Assembly (NCBI GenBank): GCA_016946835.1
Contig: JACVTC010000153.1
Location: forward strand, 86,001 to 150,000
Direction: 5' to 3'
Source of the DNA: Neocallimastix lanati (nom. inval.)
Taxonomy: Eukaryota > Neocallimastigomycota > Neocallimastigomycetes > Neocallimastigales > Neocallimastigaceae
DNA: 64,000 nucleotides
Positions 1-10,620 of this stretch are shown one piece after another. The position numbers were made by a program, and so were the translations under genes. A model generated the notes under the pieces. It saw only the letters and a list, made by a program, of their open reading frames with translations. It made no database searches and was not told where the DNA came from. Every line of letters begins with the position of its first letter. The stretch's first letter is position 1.

Positions 1-898
1 GTTTAACTTCATTAAATATCAAATATTATATTTAAAATTTTAATTATAATTAAACTTTTTTTTGTAAAAAAAAAAAAAAAGAGTTTATGTTTGATTTTTT
101 TTATTATTCTATGAATCTTTTCCTTAATTATACTAAAAATGGTAATAACAATTTATATACCATAATTTAAAGATTTTTATGTATAAGATGTAATTAATAA
201 ATAATAGCAATTTAATTATAGGTTTTATTATATATAAATATTTTAATAATAATAATAATAATAATAATCATTTTTTGATATATAAAGTATATTTATAATT
301 ATACATAATTAACAAATTAAATATTAGAATGTATTAATATAAATTAAAGAAAAAATATTACTTTTTTTATATATTTTATTTTTTTGTTTTGTATTATATG
401 AATTTAAAATAATATTAGAATTTTCTTTTGAATATTAAAGTTTGAATGGAATATTAATATAGTTTATTAAGTATTTTTTTTTCTTTTCAATAAAGAATAA
501 AAAATAGGTACATTTTTGGTATGAGGAGTAATAATTATAATAATAAAAAACCAAAACAAAAACAAAAACAAAAAAATCATATATATATATGTATATATAT
601 ATATATTTAACAATAATATAATTTTTTAAAATAATTTATTTATTAAAGAAAAAAATATTAATATAAAATAGAATTAATTTAACCTTTTTTATATAAATGG
701 CTAAATTTAACTATACCTATTTTGGAAAGAAAAAAAAAGAAAACAAAAATAAAGTTTTATTTTTTTAATTATTAATTTATTATTAATAAACCATGCTGTA
801 CATAGAAGATGGAAATAAATATTTTGTACATTATTCTAAATTAAATAGTATAGTTGAATATTAATTTATTATTTACAAAAGGTAATAGTTATGGTTTG

Positions 899-940
<42 letters not shown>

Positions 941-1034
941 GTAATAAAATATTAGATTTAAATAATAATTATATAGTCAAAGCCATTTTAAAAATTATTA
1001 TATTATTATGAAAGGAATAAAATTTTAAGTTTTA

Positions 1035-1071
<37 letters not shown>

Positions 1072-2239
1072 TAATTATTATAATTTTGACTTTTAACAAT
1101 ATCATATTTAATTTTAATTTAACTATAATTATTAAGACCTTTTTTTTTTAATTAAACTATCTAAGTTGGAAATCTTATTATTTATTTTTTTTATTACTAA
1201 AAAGAAGAAAATAATACAGATAATCATGTTGAACAATTACAGACATTTTATTATTTATTACTATTGAACATTGAACTAATAATGAAAATACTTGAAAAAA
1301 TGATATTATGTTATAAATATTTTTAATAAAATATAAAAATTATATATACCTTTTTTTTTTATTTATTTTTTAAAAAAGATAAATCATTTATAGCATTTTA
1401 ATATTATAAAAATTTTTAAAAGAAATTACTAAATTATATTGAGAAGAAGAAATTTATTAATATTAGGAAAAAAGGCAATTCATATAATTTTTAGAAACAT
1501 AAAAATAATATTTTAAAATTAATTAATGAATAATTAATTTTTTTTCTAATTTTTTTATAAAGTAAATAAATTCGATTTAATAAAATAAATATTGTATTGC
1601 TAATTATAACAATATTTAAATAATATAATAATTGAGTATTTAATTTTTTTTCTAAATATGTGTACTTTATTAATTTGAACTGTTCTATTATTATTATTAT
1701 TATTATAGTTAAAAAAAAAAAGAAATACATAGTTCATCAATAAATAAATAAATGAATAAATAAATAAATAAATATATATATATATATAATGAAAAAAAAA
1801 AATAAAAAAAATTAAAACTTTATTTTTTGTTTTTATTCTATTATAAGAATATAAAACTATGCTAAAAAATACTTATAATATAATATTAAATGTATTCTAT
1901 AGTATCATTTTTTTTGTCAAAAATATTTTTTTTTATCAAATATTATTATAAACTAATCCTCTTATCTTTATATAATAATAAAGTTTTAGATCTATATAGT
2001 AAAATAGATGCATAAATGATATTATAGAATATATAAAATATTATAAGCATTTTTTTTTTAGCATATTTTTATATTCTTATAATCGAATAAAAACAAAAAT
2101 AAAGAAACAAAAAAAAAAAAAAAAAGTATTATAATTTTATTAAATGATTTATTTTACACTTCTGTTGAAATGTTTTATAATTGGTATTCGACGTTATGAT
2201 TTATAATGACGATAATTTTAAATATAATTACCTCAAATA

Positions 2240-2277
<38 letters not shown>

Positions 2278-2726
2278 CTTATAACATAAATATTTAAGAT
2301 TAATTTTCACATATTTGAATGTGAAAAAATAAAAATAAAAATAAAAATAAAATTATAATAAAATAAAAACTATAATAGAAATAAAAATAGAAATAGAAAT
2401 AATATATAGATATAAAATTATTATTATTATTATAAATGTGATATTATTGTATTTAAGTTTATATTAATAGTATTTGCTTTTAAAAATTTTTAACAAAAAT
2501 TAAATTTTTTTTTAATTATTTATTAATAAATTTTATCATAATTAATTAAATGGTAATAATATAGATATTAATAATTAATACTTTTAAAAATGAATTACTA
2601 TCAGAATTTTTTCTTCCTGATTGTTTGCTTGTTTTATTTTAATTGTATATTGTATGTTTATGTATGTATTAAGTATTTTTTTTTTATTTTTTATTTTTGT
2701 TAAACAGATTAATGTAATTTTTAAGT

Positions 2727-2774
<48 letters not shown>

Positions 2775-2819
2775 TTTATGATTATATAATTAAATAATAA
2801 TAATAAAAATATTAATAGT
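1..2819. other. AT-rich intergenic spacer
   Basis: No supportable gene is visible. The stretch is made of A/T homopolymers, including T runs at about 899-938, 1038-1065 and 2736-2769, with short (TA)n, (AAT)n and (AAATA)n tracts. Short open frames here are low-complexity Ile/Leu/Lys/Phe strings. Confidence 0.7.
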
Positions 2820-3032
<213 letters not shown>

Positions 3033-3173
3033 CATGAAATAGATTTCATTATGAATTTTATGCTTAAAATATTTTTTATAAAATTTAATAAAAGAATAAA
3101 TGAAAAATGATATAAATTATTTTTTTTTAATATATATATATATAAATATATATAAATATATTAAAAATAAGGA

Positions 3174-3187
3174 AATAAGATAATATT
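3174..3187. repeat. Target-site duplication, left copy
   Basis: The 14-mer aataagataatatt recurs exactly at 4459-4472, immediately beyond the other end of the LINE fragment at 3188-4458. This is the expected product of target-primed reverse transcription. Confidence 0.8.
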
Positions 3188-3420
3188 TTTTTATTTATTT
3201 AGACTTAGAGAAAGCTTTATTTATAATAATTATAATAAAATTACATGATTTAAATGAAAAATAAAAAATAAAATACATGAAATAAAATATTATATATTAT
3301 TTAATTATAAAAGTACATTAGAAACAATAGTTTCTAACCTTTCCCATTCATCGATGATAACACCGTGCTCATTATTGCGAGTAATAATTTCAGCATTAGT
3401 ATTATCGGCCAAATCTATAT

Positions 3421-3473
<53 letters not shown>

Positions 3474-4458
3474 CTTTTGAGGGTTTGAAGACATCTCTTT
3501 CCCAATAAAACTTTTTTATTTCACTTGATTTTTTACCATTTGATTTCTAATCCAAAGTTCTTGATTCTTTAGTCCATGAGTAATGTGACATAGTAGGAAT
3601 ATTATTAATGAGATGATTAATAATACATGATGAGTTTTTCCATTTTCTAAAGCATCGTAATTGAGATATAGCACAGACAGCTGAAAGAGGAGGTATTCTC
3701 AATTCACGAGTAATTTCATAGAGACTAACATAAGAATTATGAGATTTAAATCCATAACTCCAATAAAGTCCTCTATTAATAATTCTTTGAGCTTTAGAGC
3801 ATCTACTCTTATTTGAACCAAATAGAGGAGCATAATATAAAATAAGACTAAGAATAAAGGAAATTAAAATATATTTCTTCAATGGGAGAGGAATAGATTC
3901 ATTAATAAGAAATCGAAAGTACAAATTTAACTTGACAATTAAATTACTGTTTAATTTGGATTGTATAGGTTTTAATGATAAAGATTCATCAAAAGGAATA
4001 CCAAGATAAGTATAATTATTAGTTTTAGGTAATTTGTTATTATTAATAAAGAAAGATGAATTTTCGCAATATATCTATTTAACAAAATTAATCGGTTTTA
4101 CAACAAGAGTAGCACACTTTTTAATTCCAAAATTCATTTCATTTTTAATAGCCCATTCATAAACCTTATTCAAAATTTTCTTAAGAGCTTGTTTAGATGG
4201 AGCAACTAAAACAATATCATCGGCTAAAAGTCCACCACAACAATATTAAGATTCTAAATATACACCATATTTATCACAATCATCCAGTATATCATTAATG
4301 AACAAATTGAATAAAATAGGAGATAGAGGGCATCCTTGTCTAACACCACGATTAATCGAAAATTCTTCTGAGAGATTCCCATTAAAAAAAGCACGAGCTT
4401 TAGAGGATAGATAAAGGTTCCTTAAAAATAGATGACATCTACCTCTAATTCCTAAGTT
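3188..4458 (-). mobile_element. 5'-truncated LINE (non-LTR retrotransposon)
   Basis: Read on the minus strand, this element starts inside the reverse transcriptase domain and ends with a 3' UTR finishing in CTCTAAGTCT plus an A-rich tail (3188-3210). It contains the RT motif RQGCPLSPILFNLFIND at about 4290-4340 and an intact catalytic LADDIV at about 4212-4230. The post-RT region follows at 3547-3924 and includes a YYAPLFGSNK motif. Two in-frame stops interrupt the RT, one before the CCGG motif and one near 4080. A T44 run (A44 in element sense) at 3427-3470 replaces the region that carries the CCHC knuckle and C-terminus in relatives. A 14-bp target-site duplication (3174-3187 and 4459-4472) bounds the element. 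The 3' UTR is shared with the copy at 50700-51620. It is a dead, 5'-truncated insertion. Confidence 0.88.
3547..3924 (-). pseudogene. LINE post-RT region fragment
   Basis: This 125-codon open piece belongs to the decayed LINE polyprotein. It covers the segment after the RT palm, with the order YYAPLFGSNK, ...LYWSYGF, ...YEITRELRIPP, ...CFRKWKNSSC, and ends in a TKESRTLD motif. The copies at 40.4-40.8 kb (minus) show the same order. It is not an independent gene, and its Met is internal. Confidence 0.8.
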
Positions 4459-4472
4459 AATAAGATAATATT
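4459..4472. repeat. Target-site duplication, right copy
   Basis: Exact 14-bp copy of 3174-3187. It marks the 5'-truncated end of the LINE insertion. Confidence 0.8.
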
Positions 4473-4982
4473 ATTATTTCATTAAATCTGTATAAAATCT
4501 ATAATGGTCTAATTTAATAATTTTTTTTTCTATTTTTGATGAAATAAATGAAATAAATGTTATTAAAAAAAAATATTATTTTAATTTTATTTTTTTTTAA
4601 TTATAATTTTTTCTATTTTTTTTTTCTATTTTTTTTTTTTTTTTTTTTATTGTTTAATTTATATTTAAATAATTTTTATAAAAATTTTATATAAACAATA
4701 TTTATTAATATATATTTATAAATTTTATATTTTTCGTGTTAATTGAAAAATATTAATTAGTGTATAAAATTTGTTAGTAAAACTTTTTAAAATATATTTA
4801 TTTTTTTAAAAATTTTCATACATAAAAAAAAAAAAAAAGTTTAAATCTTTAATATCTTAAAAAAAAAAAAAAAAAAAATTATAATAACTAATACACTCAC
4901 GACTACAAACACATTCATAAATTAATATTCAAATTTATTCTTTCATTTTATTATTATTATTTTTTCGATTTAAATAAAGAAA

Positions 4983-5044
<62 letters not shown>

Positions 5045-5110
5045 ACTAAATACCATTGTTTTTATTATTATTATCATTATTATTTATTTGAGTTAAAAAA
5101 TTAATTTTAT
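4473..5110. other. AT-rich spacer with A59 run
   Basis: Simple AT sequence with a 59-base A run at about 4983-5041 and several shorter T and A runs. I see no gene. Confidence 0.6.
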
Positions 5111-5660
5111 ATAATTATTTTTTTTCCCATTTCAATGAAAATAACAAAAACGACGATAACTTTGTGGAAATTTATGATGATATTGTATATTTAATAAATA
5201 CATTTGTTAGATATATTACTGATGATGACCGATTATTTTTTGATATAATTGTATGCAACATAGTTGAATCATGTGGATTTAAATTTAATTTTATAAATGA
5301 TAGTAATAGTTGATAGATATAACTATATTGTTTTTATAGCAGTAATTGTTGTGAACTTTAAAAGTATATTATTAATTATATTTCAAAATTCAACACTGAA
5401 AATGAACATTACCTTGAATGTATATCTTTTACTATAATACAATTTATGGTATAATTAATGATGAAAATACAAATAAACAAATATTGAAATCTTTAGTAAT
5501 AAAAATAATGTTACATAAACAAATATAATACAAATTATCCACCAATATGAGGAATTGAATATATAGAAAATAGTTAATAATGAGACAAATTGCTTAATAA
5601 TTAATGATAATAAAGTTCAGCTTATGAACAACAATAGTTTGTAATTATATCCGGAACATA
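5110..5660 (+). pseudogene. Decayed Asp/Asn-rich protein remnant
   Basis: One plus-strand frame stays open from about 5125 to 5313. It reads as an acidic, Asn-rich peptide (NENNKNDDNFVEIYDD..., then VRYITDDDRLFF and NIVESCGF), and two stops end it. Similar peptide-like pieces recur in shifted frames, for example CCEL-stop-KYIINYISKF near 5350 and NETNCLIINDNKVQLM near 5585. The more balanced composition and the shifting frames suggest an old coding region broken by frameshifts. I cannot assign a family, and there is no clear start. Spurious resemblance is possible in sequence this AT-rich. Confidence 0.3.
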
Positions 5661-6824
5661 GACATATTATTAATCTACGCTTATTATTTAATCAATGTTA
5701 TTAAATTATATTAATTATATTATATTATATCATATATTGTATGAACAATTATTTAATCCATTTAAAGAATACAGATATTATATTTATTTTAATATTTTAT
5801 ATGAATAACTGGAAAATATTTACTTTTATGGTAACATGTATATTATAAGTAATTATACCATAAATTACTGTACTAATATTAGATAAGCTATTATAATAAT
5901 ATTATATATTATAATATAGTAATGTGAATAAATTCGTAGCTTTAAACGTATTGAATATTTATAATATAGTTTTATCTTTATAATTACTAATATAGATATT
6001 TTTACTTGCTAGAAATCGATGCAAATAATATGAATAATTTCTTAGAAGGAAAATATGTTAAATAATTTAACGATTCATTTATGAATATGTATTTTAATAA
6101 TAGTATAAATTACTAATAATATTTATCCATTAAATTAATAATAATATTAAAACTTTCAAATTCTTTTTAACATTCTTTTTTATTTAAGTCAAAAAAAATA
6201 TATATATATATTATATATTATGAAATATTCTTAAATCATCATTCTTTATAAATTTGATTTTTTCGGAAATATTTCCACTTTTTTAATTAATAAAAAAATG
6301 AATAAAATAATTTTTTTTAATACATCAGTGATTTCATCATTGATTAAATTTCAATTGGATAAAAAAATAAGGTGATAGAATATATTTAATTTAATTTAAT
6401 TTAATTTAATTTAATTTATTTTTTTATTTTTATTTTTATTTTTATTTTTATTTTTCATTTTAACATCTTTTTTTTTTGTAATTTAAAAAAAAAAAAAAAG
6501 AAAAATATTGTGATTTTTTTTGAGTAAATATTTAAAGTGGAAAATTAATTAATACTATAAAAATAATAACGTAATATTGTAAGTTTAAGATTTATAAACA
6601 ATTAATATTGCATATATATTACTAATAATTATTATAGAAATATATAATACTAGAAGAGTATTTGTTCAAAATTTCAAAATTTAAAATTAAAATTTTATTT
6701 ACTGAATTTATTGTTGTTACTAAAATTATTTTATATAGGGTTATATCATATTGACATATAAATAATATTTATATTCTGATAGTTGAAGACTTAAATAGTG
6801 TATAGAAATAATTAGAATTTTGAA
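5661..6824. other. AT-rich spacer upstream of the hydrolase gene
   Basis: AT-rich sequence with a TTTAA pentamer run (about 6385-6420) and a TTTTTA run (about 6418-6455). The hydrolase promoter presumably lies here, but no specific element can be picked out of the background. Confidence 0.5.
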
Positions 6825-7811
6825 ATGGCTTCAAAGTTGATGTATAATTTGTTTTATTATAGGATTTTAACTACTTCCTTTATAGCCCCACAAACCATGG
6901 CTAAAACTGCATATAGACTAATTACAACAGCTCCTCCTAAAAAAGAACCAGAATGGGAAGTTGAATTTGAAAAAGAGGTTCCATATAATATAATCAAAAT
7001 ACCATTTAAGGATCACATAGAAGAAATGAAAAAACGTCAACCTCTTCCAACGCTATCAAAAATTCCTGATTTACCGGAAGAACTTACTGTTTTAGAGTTT
7101 TTACCCAATTCAAACGTTCAAAGACGCCCAGAAACTGTAATTTGTAGCCATGGTTGGGGTGGTAGAGGTTTAAATTTCTATAAATTTATTCCTAAATTAC
7201 AAGAAAAAGGTTAACGTGTTCTTTGCCCAGATTTTCCTCAACATGGAAGAACCGATGGTCCGGAAGCTGGTGCTCACTGTTTTGCTCATGGTATTAATCT
7301 TGTCATTCGTTATGTCGATGGTCCTGTTTACTTAATTACTCATTCCTTAGGTAATGTCGGCTTTTGGGGTAGCTACTCATTTTCTTCTCAAAAAGAAAAG
7401 GATGCCATTAAACGTTATGTCGGTATTGGTATCCCCAATGACTATGAAGATATTTTATTTGCTTTCGAAAATACAATTGGTCTTTCTAGACGTTGCCATC
7501 CCTATTTTTTGGATATTCATGCCAGTTGTTTTGGTGATGAATTCTGTAGAAATCAAATATTTGGAAAAGTTATAAATGAATTAAACATACCGACCCTTCT
7601 TATTCATGATAAAAATGATAAGGAATTAGATTTCGAGAAAGCTAAAGAAACGGCTTCACATCTCTCTAAGAAACAATATAAAGTAAAAAGTAGTGGTGAG
7701 GTTAAACCAACATTCTATGAATCTGAAGGTCTTGGTCATCGTCGTATTATTCGTGATGATGATATCATAGATCGTGTTGTGGAATTTCTTTCTGAAGATA
7801 TTGAATTCTAA
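6825..7811 (+). pseudogene. Alpha/beta hydrolase with one in-frame stop
   Basis: A continuous frame of 329 codons, ending in TAA, is broken only by a TAA at codon 130 (7212-7214). It carries the alpha/beta-hydrolase plan: the oxyanion-hole strand SHGWGG (His109-Gly113), then CPDFPQHGRTDGP just after the stop, the nucleophile elbow THSLGN (Ser174), the acid in IHDKND (Asp262 or Asp265) and the base in GLGHRR (His305). Thr replaces the usual first Gly of the GxSxG elbow. The start at 6825 follows an A-rich leader and precedes a basic, hydrophobic N-terminus of about 35 residues, followed by TTAPPKK. That N-terminus could be an organelle (hydrogenosome) targeting signal, which is inference; a second Met lies at codon 25. 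The stop sits where relatives usually have an aromatic residue before RVL, so a single base change from a Tyr codon is likely. The rest shows no decay, so this may be a very recent pseudogene, a sequence error or a readthrough gene. The substrate is unknown. Confidence 0.82.
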
Positions 7812-8131
7812 AATAAATATATGATTTATTTATTGAAATCTTAAAAGAAATATGATCCATATATCATATTTTTTTTTTTTTTTATTATTTTTATTTTATA
7901 AATTTATATTGTATTATATTATAATATATATATATGGACTATAATACAATATATATAAATACTTCTTTGGAAGCACTATCAATGTATTACCAATAGATTG
8001 TTGTAGTAATATACATATTATTTTTAATACATAATAGAACATTTTTTTTTTTATTATTACAATGGGATTATTAGAATTATATATAAAATAATTAATTTGG
8101 ATAGATAAAATTTAATATTTGCTAGTGTAAT

Positions 8132-8164
<33 letters not shown>

Positions 8165-8190
8165 TTAAATAAAATTAAAAAACAAAATAT
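7812..8190. other. 3' flank of the hydrolase gene
   Basis: AT-rich sequence with T runs at about 7868-7883 and 8135-8163. No gene is seen. Confidence 0.5.
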
Positions 8191-8392
8191 AATAAGATAT
8201 AAATTATATATTTTATATATAAAAAGTTATAAAATAATAAAAAGCAATAATAATAAGATATAAATTATATATTTTATATATAAAAAGTTATAAAATAATA
8301 AAAAGCAATAATAATAAGATATAAATTATATATTTTATATATAAAAAGTTATAAAATAATAAAAAGCAATAATAATAAGATATAAATTATAT
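8191..8392. repeat. 61-bp tandem repeat, about 3.3 copies
   Basis: Units beginning aataagatataaattatata start at 8191, 8252, 8313 and 8374, giving an exact 61-bp period. Copies are almost identical, so the expansion is recent. Confidence 0.93.
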
Positions 8393-8559
8393 AAATTTTT
8401 ATTTAAACATGGTATATATATAAAAATTATAATATAATTTTTGGGTTAGGTTAATTTGTTAAAAAATAAAAACATTAAAATTTGAATTCAATGAAATAGA
8501 TTATTCATATTACTAAAAAGGAAATAGGTAAAATTAAAATACATAATGAATCTTCTATG

Positions 8560-8800
8560 AAAATTCTGGTGGATCGTACTATTACGAACATAAATTGATG
8601 ATATTTTAGAGATGCATTTAATTTGTTTATAAATGATATTTTAGATCATTGTGATTAAATATGGTATCTATATTGGAAATAAAAAAATGTTGTTTGTGGT
8701 GGTCTCTACTTTAGTATCAAGAGTGCCGACGTCATACTGATATGGTTTAGGAACAATATTATTAGTAGATGATTTAAATTAGGATTATTATTATGCATAT
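8560..8800 (+). mobile_element. LINE remnant, internally deleted
   Basis: The plus strand encodes LFINDILDHCD followed by KYGIYIGNKK-like and CGGL pieces of the RT domain at about 8610-8705. It then passes directly into a peptide matching the extreme C-terminus of other copies (QECRRHTDMV...EQYY, compare 32100-32150 minus). The catalytic ADD loop and everything up to the C-terminus are missing. Stops and frameshifts are present. The exact ends are not visible. Confidence 0.6.
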
Positions 8801-8862
8801 ACAACTCTTTTAAATAATAATTATAAATTAAACTTATTCAGCAACGGCGAGACTTTTATAAT

Positions 8863-9809
8863 TTAGCTATTGCTGATATACAGTACTTCTGATTTTATTA
8901 GATACGCACCAAAAGGGATATGCTTCAAATTTTTACCACTCAAGTCGAAAGATATAACCCTTAAATAATTGTCAAAATCCGGGGTTGGACATGACCAATG
9001 TTTCAAGGATTGATTAGTAACATTACGATACCAATCTGAGGAGTAATTCCTAAAACTATACCGCGAAATATTCATGTTCATTAATAAGTTTACTTTATTT
9101 TCTGTTGATTCGGGCAATGATCTGAGATTCGTACTCCCAAGACTCAAGATCTCTAGATTCTCCAAATTCCCAATAGAATTAGGCAATTCTGAAAAATAAT
9201 GATTATCATAAAGATTCAATTGGTTAAGATTTTTTAGATTTCCAATAGAGTCTGGTAAAGTCCTGAGTTTATTATTGAACAATTTTAAAATTCTCAAATT
9301 TTTTTAAATTCCCTATGGATTCCGGTAAAGTTTTAAGGAGATTATTAAAAAGAGATAATTCTTTCAGGTTTTCCAAATCCCTTATGAATTCTGGAAAAGT
9401 TTTAAGGCGATTATTAGAAAGAGATAATTATTTCAGATTTTTCAAATTCCCGATAGACTCTTGCAAAGTTTCAAGGCAATTATTAGAAAGAAAAAAATTC
9501 TTTCAAATTTACAAGATTTCCGATAAAACTAGGCAAGACACTTAAGCCCATTTCGTTTGACGGCCGATTACTCACTATATTTTATATTTTTAACTTAGTT
9601 AGATATCGAACATTGTTAGGCAATGTATCAAGCAACTTTATCATTTCTCGTGTAAAATCAGTTTTCGACTCTTCTTGTTTAAGTTTCATATTCATACCTA
9701 GATAACTGACATGCAGTTGTTTGATATCTCTCTCAAAATACCGAATATTTCCCAATTCCCATCTGTTGATTAGCATGACATTTCCCAACCTGCACTTGTT
9801 TATCGACAC
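8863..9809 (-). pseudogene. Leucine-rich-repeat protein, broken
   Basis: The minus strand encodes at least six LRRs of the pattern LxxLPxSIGNLxNLxxLxLxNNx. The first lies near 9520-9545 (SVLPSFIGNLVNL). Three lie at 9310-9490 in another frame, with one internal stop (NLK-stop-LSLSNN). The best-preserved ones are at 9100-9297 in a third frame (LRTLPDSIGNLKNLNQL). A non-repeat C-terminal part of about 65 residues runs to the stop at 8863. The upstream piece at 9582-9809 looks like the N-terminal portion but has no ATG and ends in a stop. A frameshift lies in the A run near 9300. LRR arrays of this type mediate protein-protein contacts. The gene is dead as read. Confidence 0.75.
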
Positions 9810-9859
9810 ACTCTTTCAGTTTATATCTTTACCTTTCCATTATACAGCGATACAAACAC

Positions 9860-10368
9860 CCAACAACAATTTTAAGTTCATTAAATAATTATTGTTTTTA
9901 AAAAAAAAATTATTAAATTCTAATAATCTTATTATAATTTAATAATTTATTAAATATAATTCTTAAAAAGAATTCAAGAGTTCTACTATTTCTATTTCTA
10001 TTTTTTAGAAATTTAATTAAATTAAAATAAAGAATTTTCAAATCTTAATAAACATCTCATTAGGAAAGGACCAAAAAATAAAATTTAAAGAGGTTTTTGG
10101 CCAATAATTTAAACATTCATTGCTTTTATTTAAGTAAACCAATATTTAAATTATCAGGAAAAAATTTAAACGATATATAATAAATAAATAAAATATATAT
10201 TTATATTACATAAAAAATAAATCTATAATATATTATATTCAACTTTTTAAAGTCAATATTATGTCTTAAATAAATTGGTCATGTAAATTATAATAAATAA
10301 ATTTAAACATTATAATTTATTATTAAATTAACTAAAAAAAATTTTCATCTACAAATTACAAAAGTTTA
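9860..10368. other. AT-rich spacer
   Basis: No gene is visible. AT-rich sequence with repeated short TTAAATAATTATT-like motifs. Confidence 0.5.
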
Positions 10369-10620
10369 AGATTAAAGGTTATTAATAAAAAAATAAATGA
10401 TATTAAATTATTATCTTAAATGACTCTTGAAAATAAAAAGCAAAATGCTTTGAATAAAAGTGGATTAAATCCTGAAATTAAAATTTTCTAATATAGATTA
10501 AAGGTTATTAATAAAAAAAAATAAATGATATTAAATTATTATCTTAAATGACTCTTGAAAATAAAACGTAAAATGCTTAGAATAAAAGTGAATTAAATCC
10601 TGAAATTAAAATTTTCTAAA
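10369..10620. repeat. 126-bp tandem duplication
   Basis: The segment beginning attaaaggttattaataaaa at 10371 recurs at 10497 with only a few differences (for example gcaaaatgctttg against gtaaaatgcttag). These are two adjacent direct copies with a period of about 126 bp. Confidence 0.92.

Noticed and set aside
9315-9545. 76-codon plus-strand frame with a repeated VLRRLLERDN pattern
   Set aside because: It is the antisense shadow of the minus-strand leucine-rich repeats.
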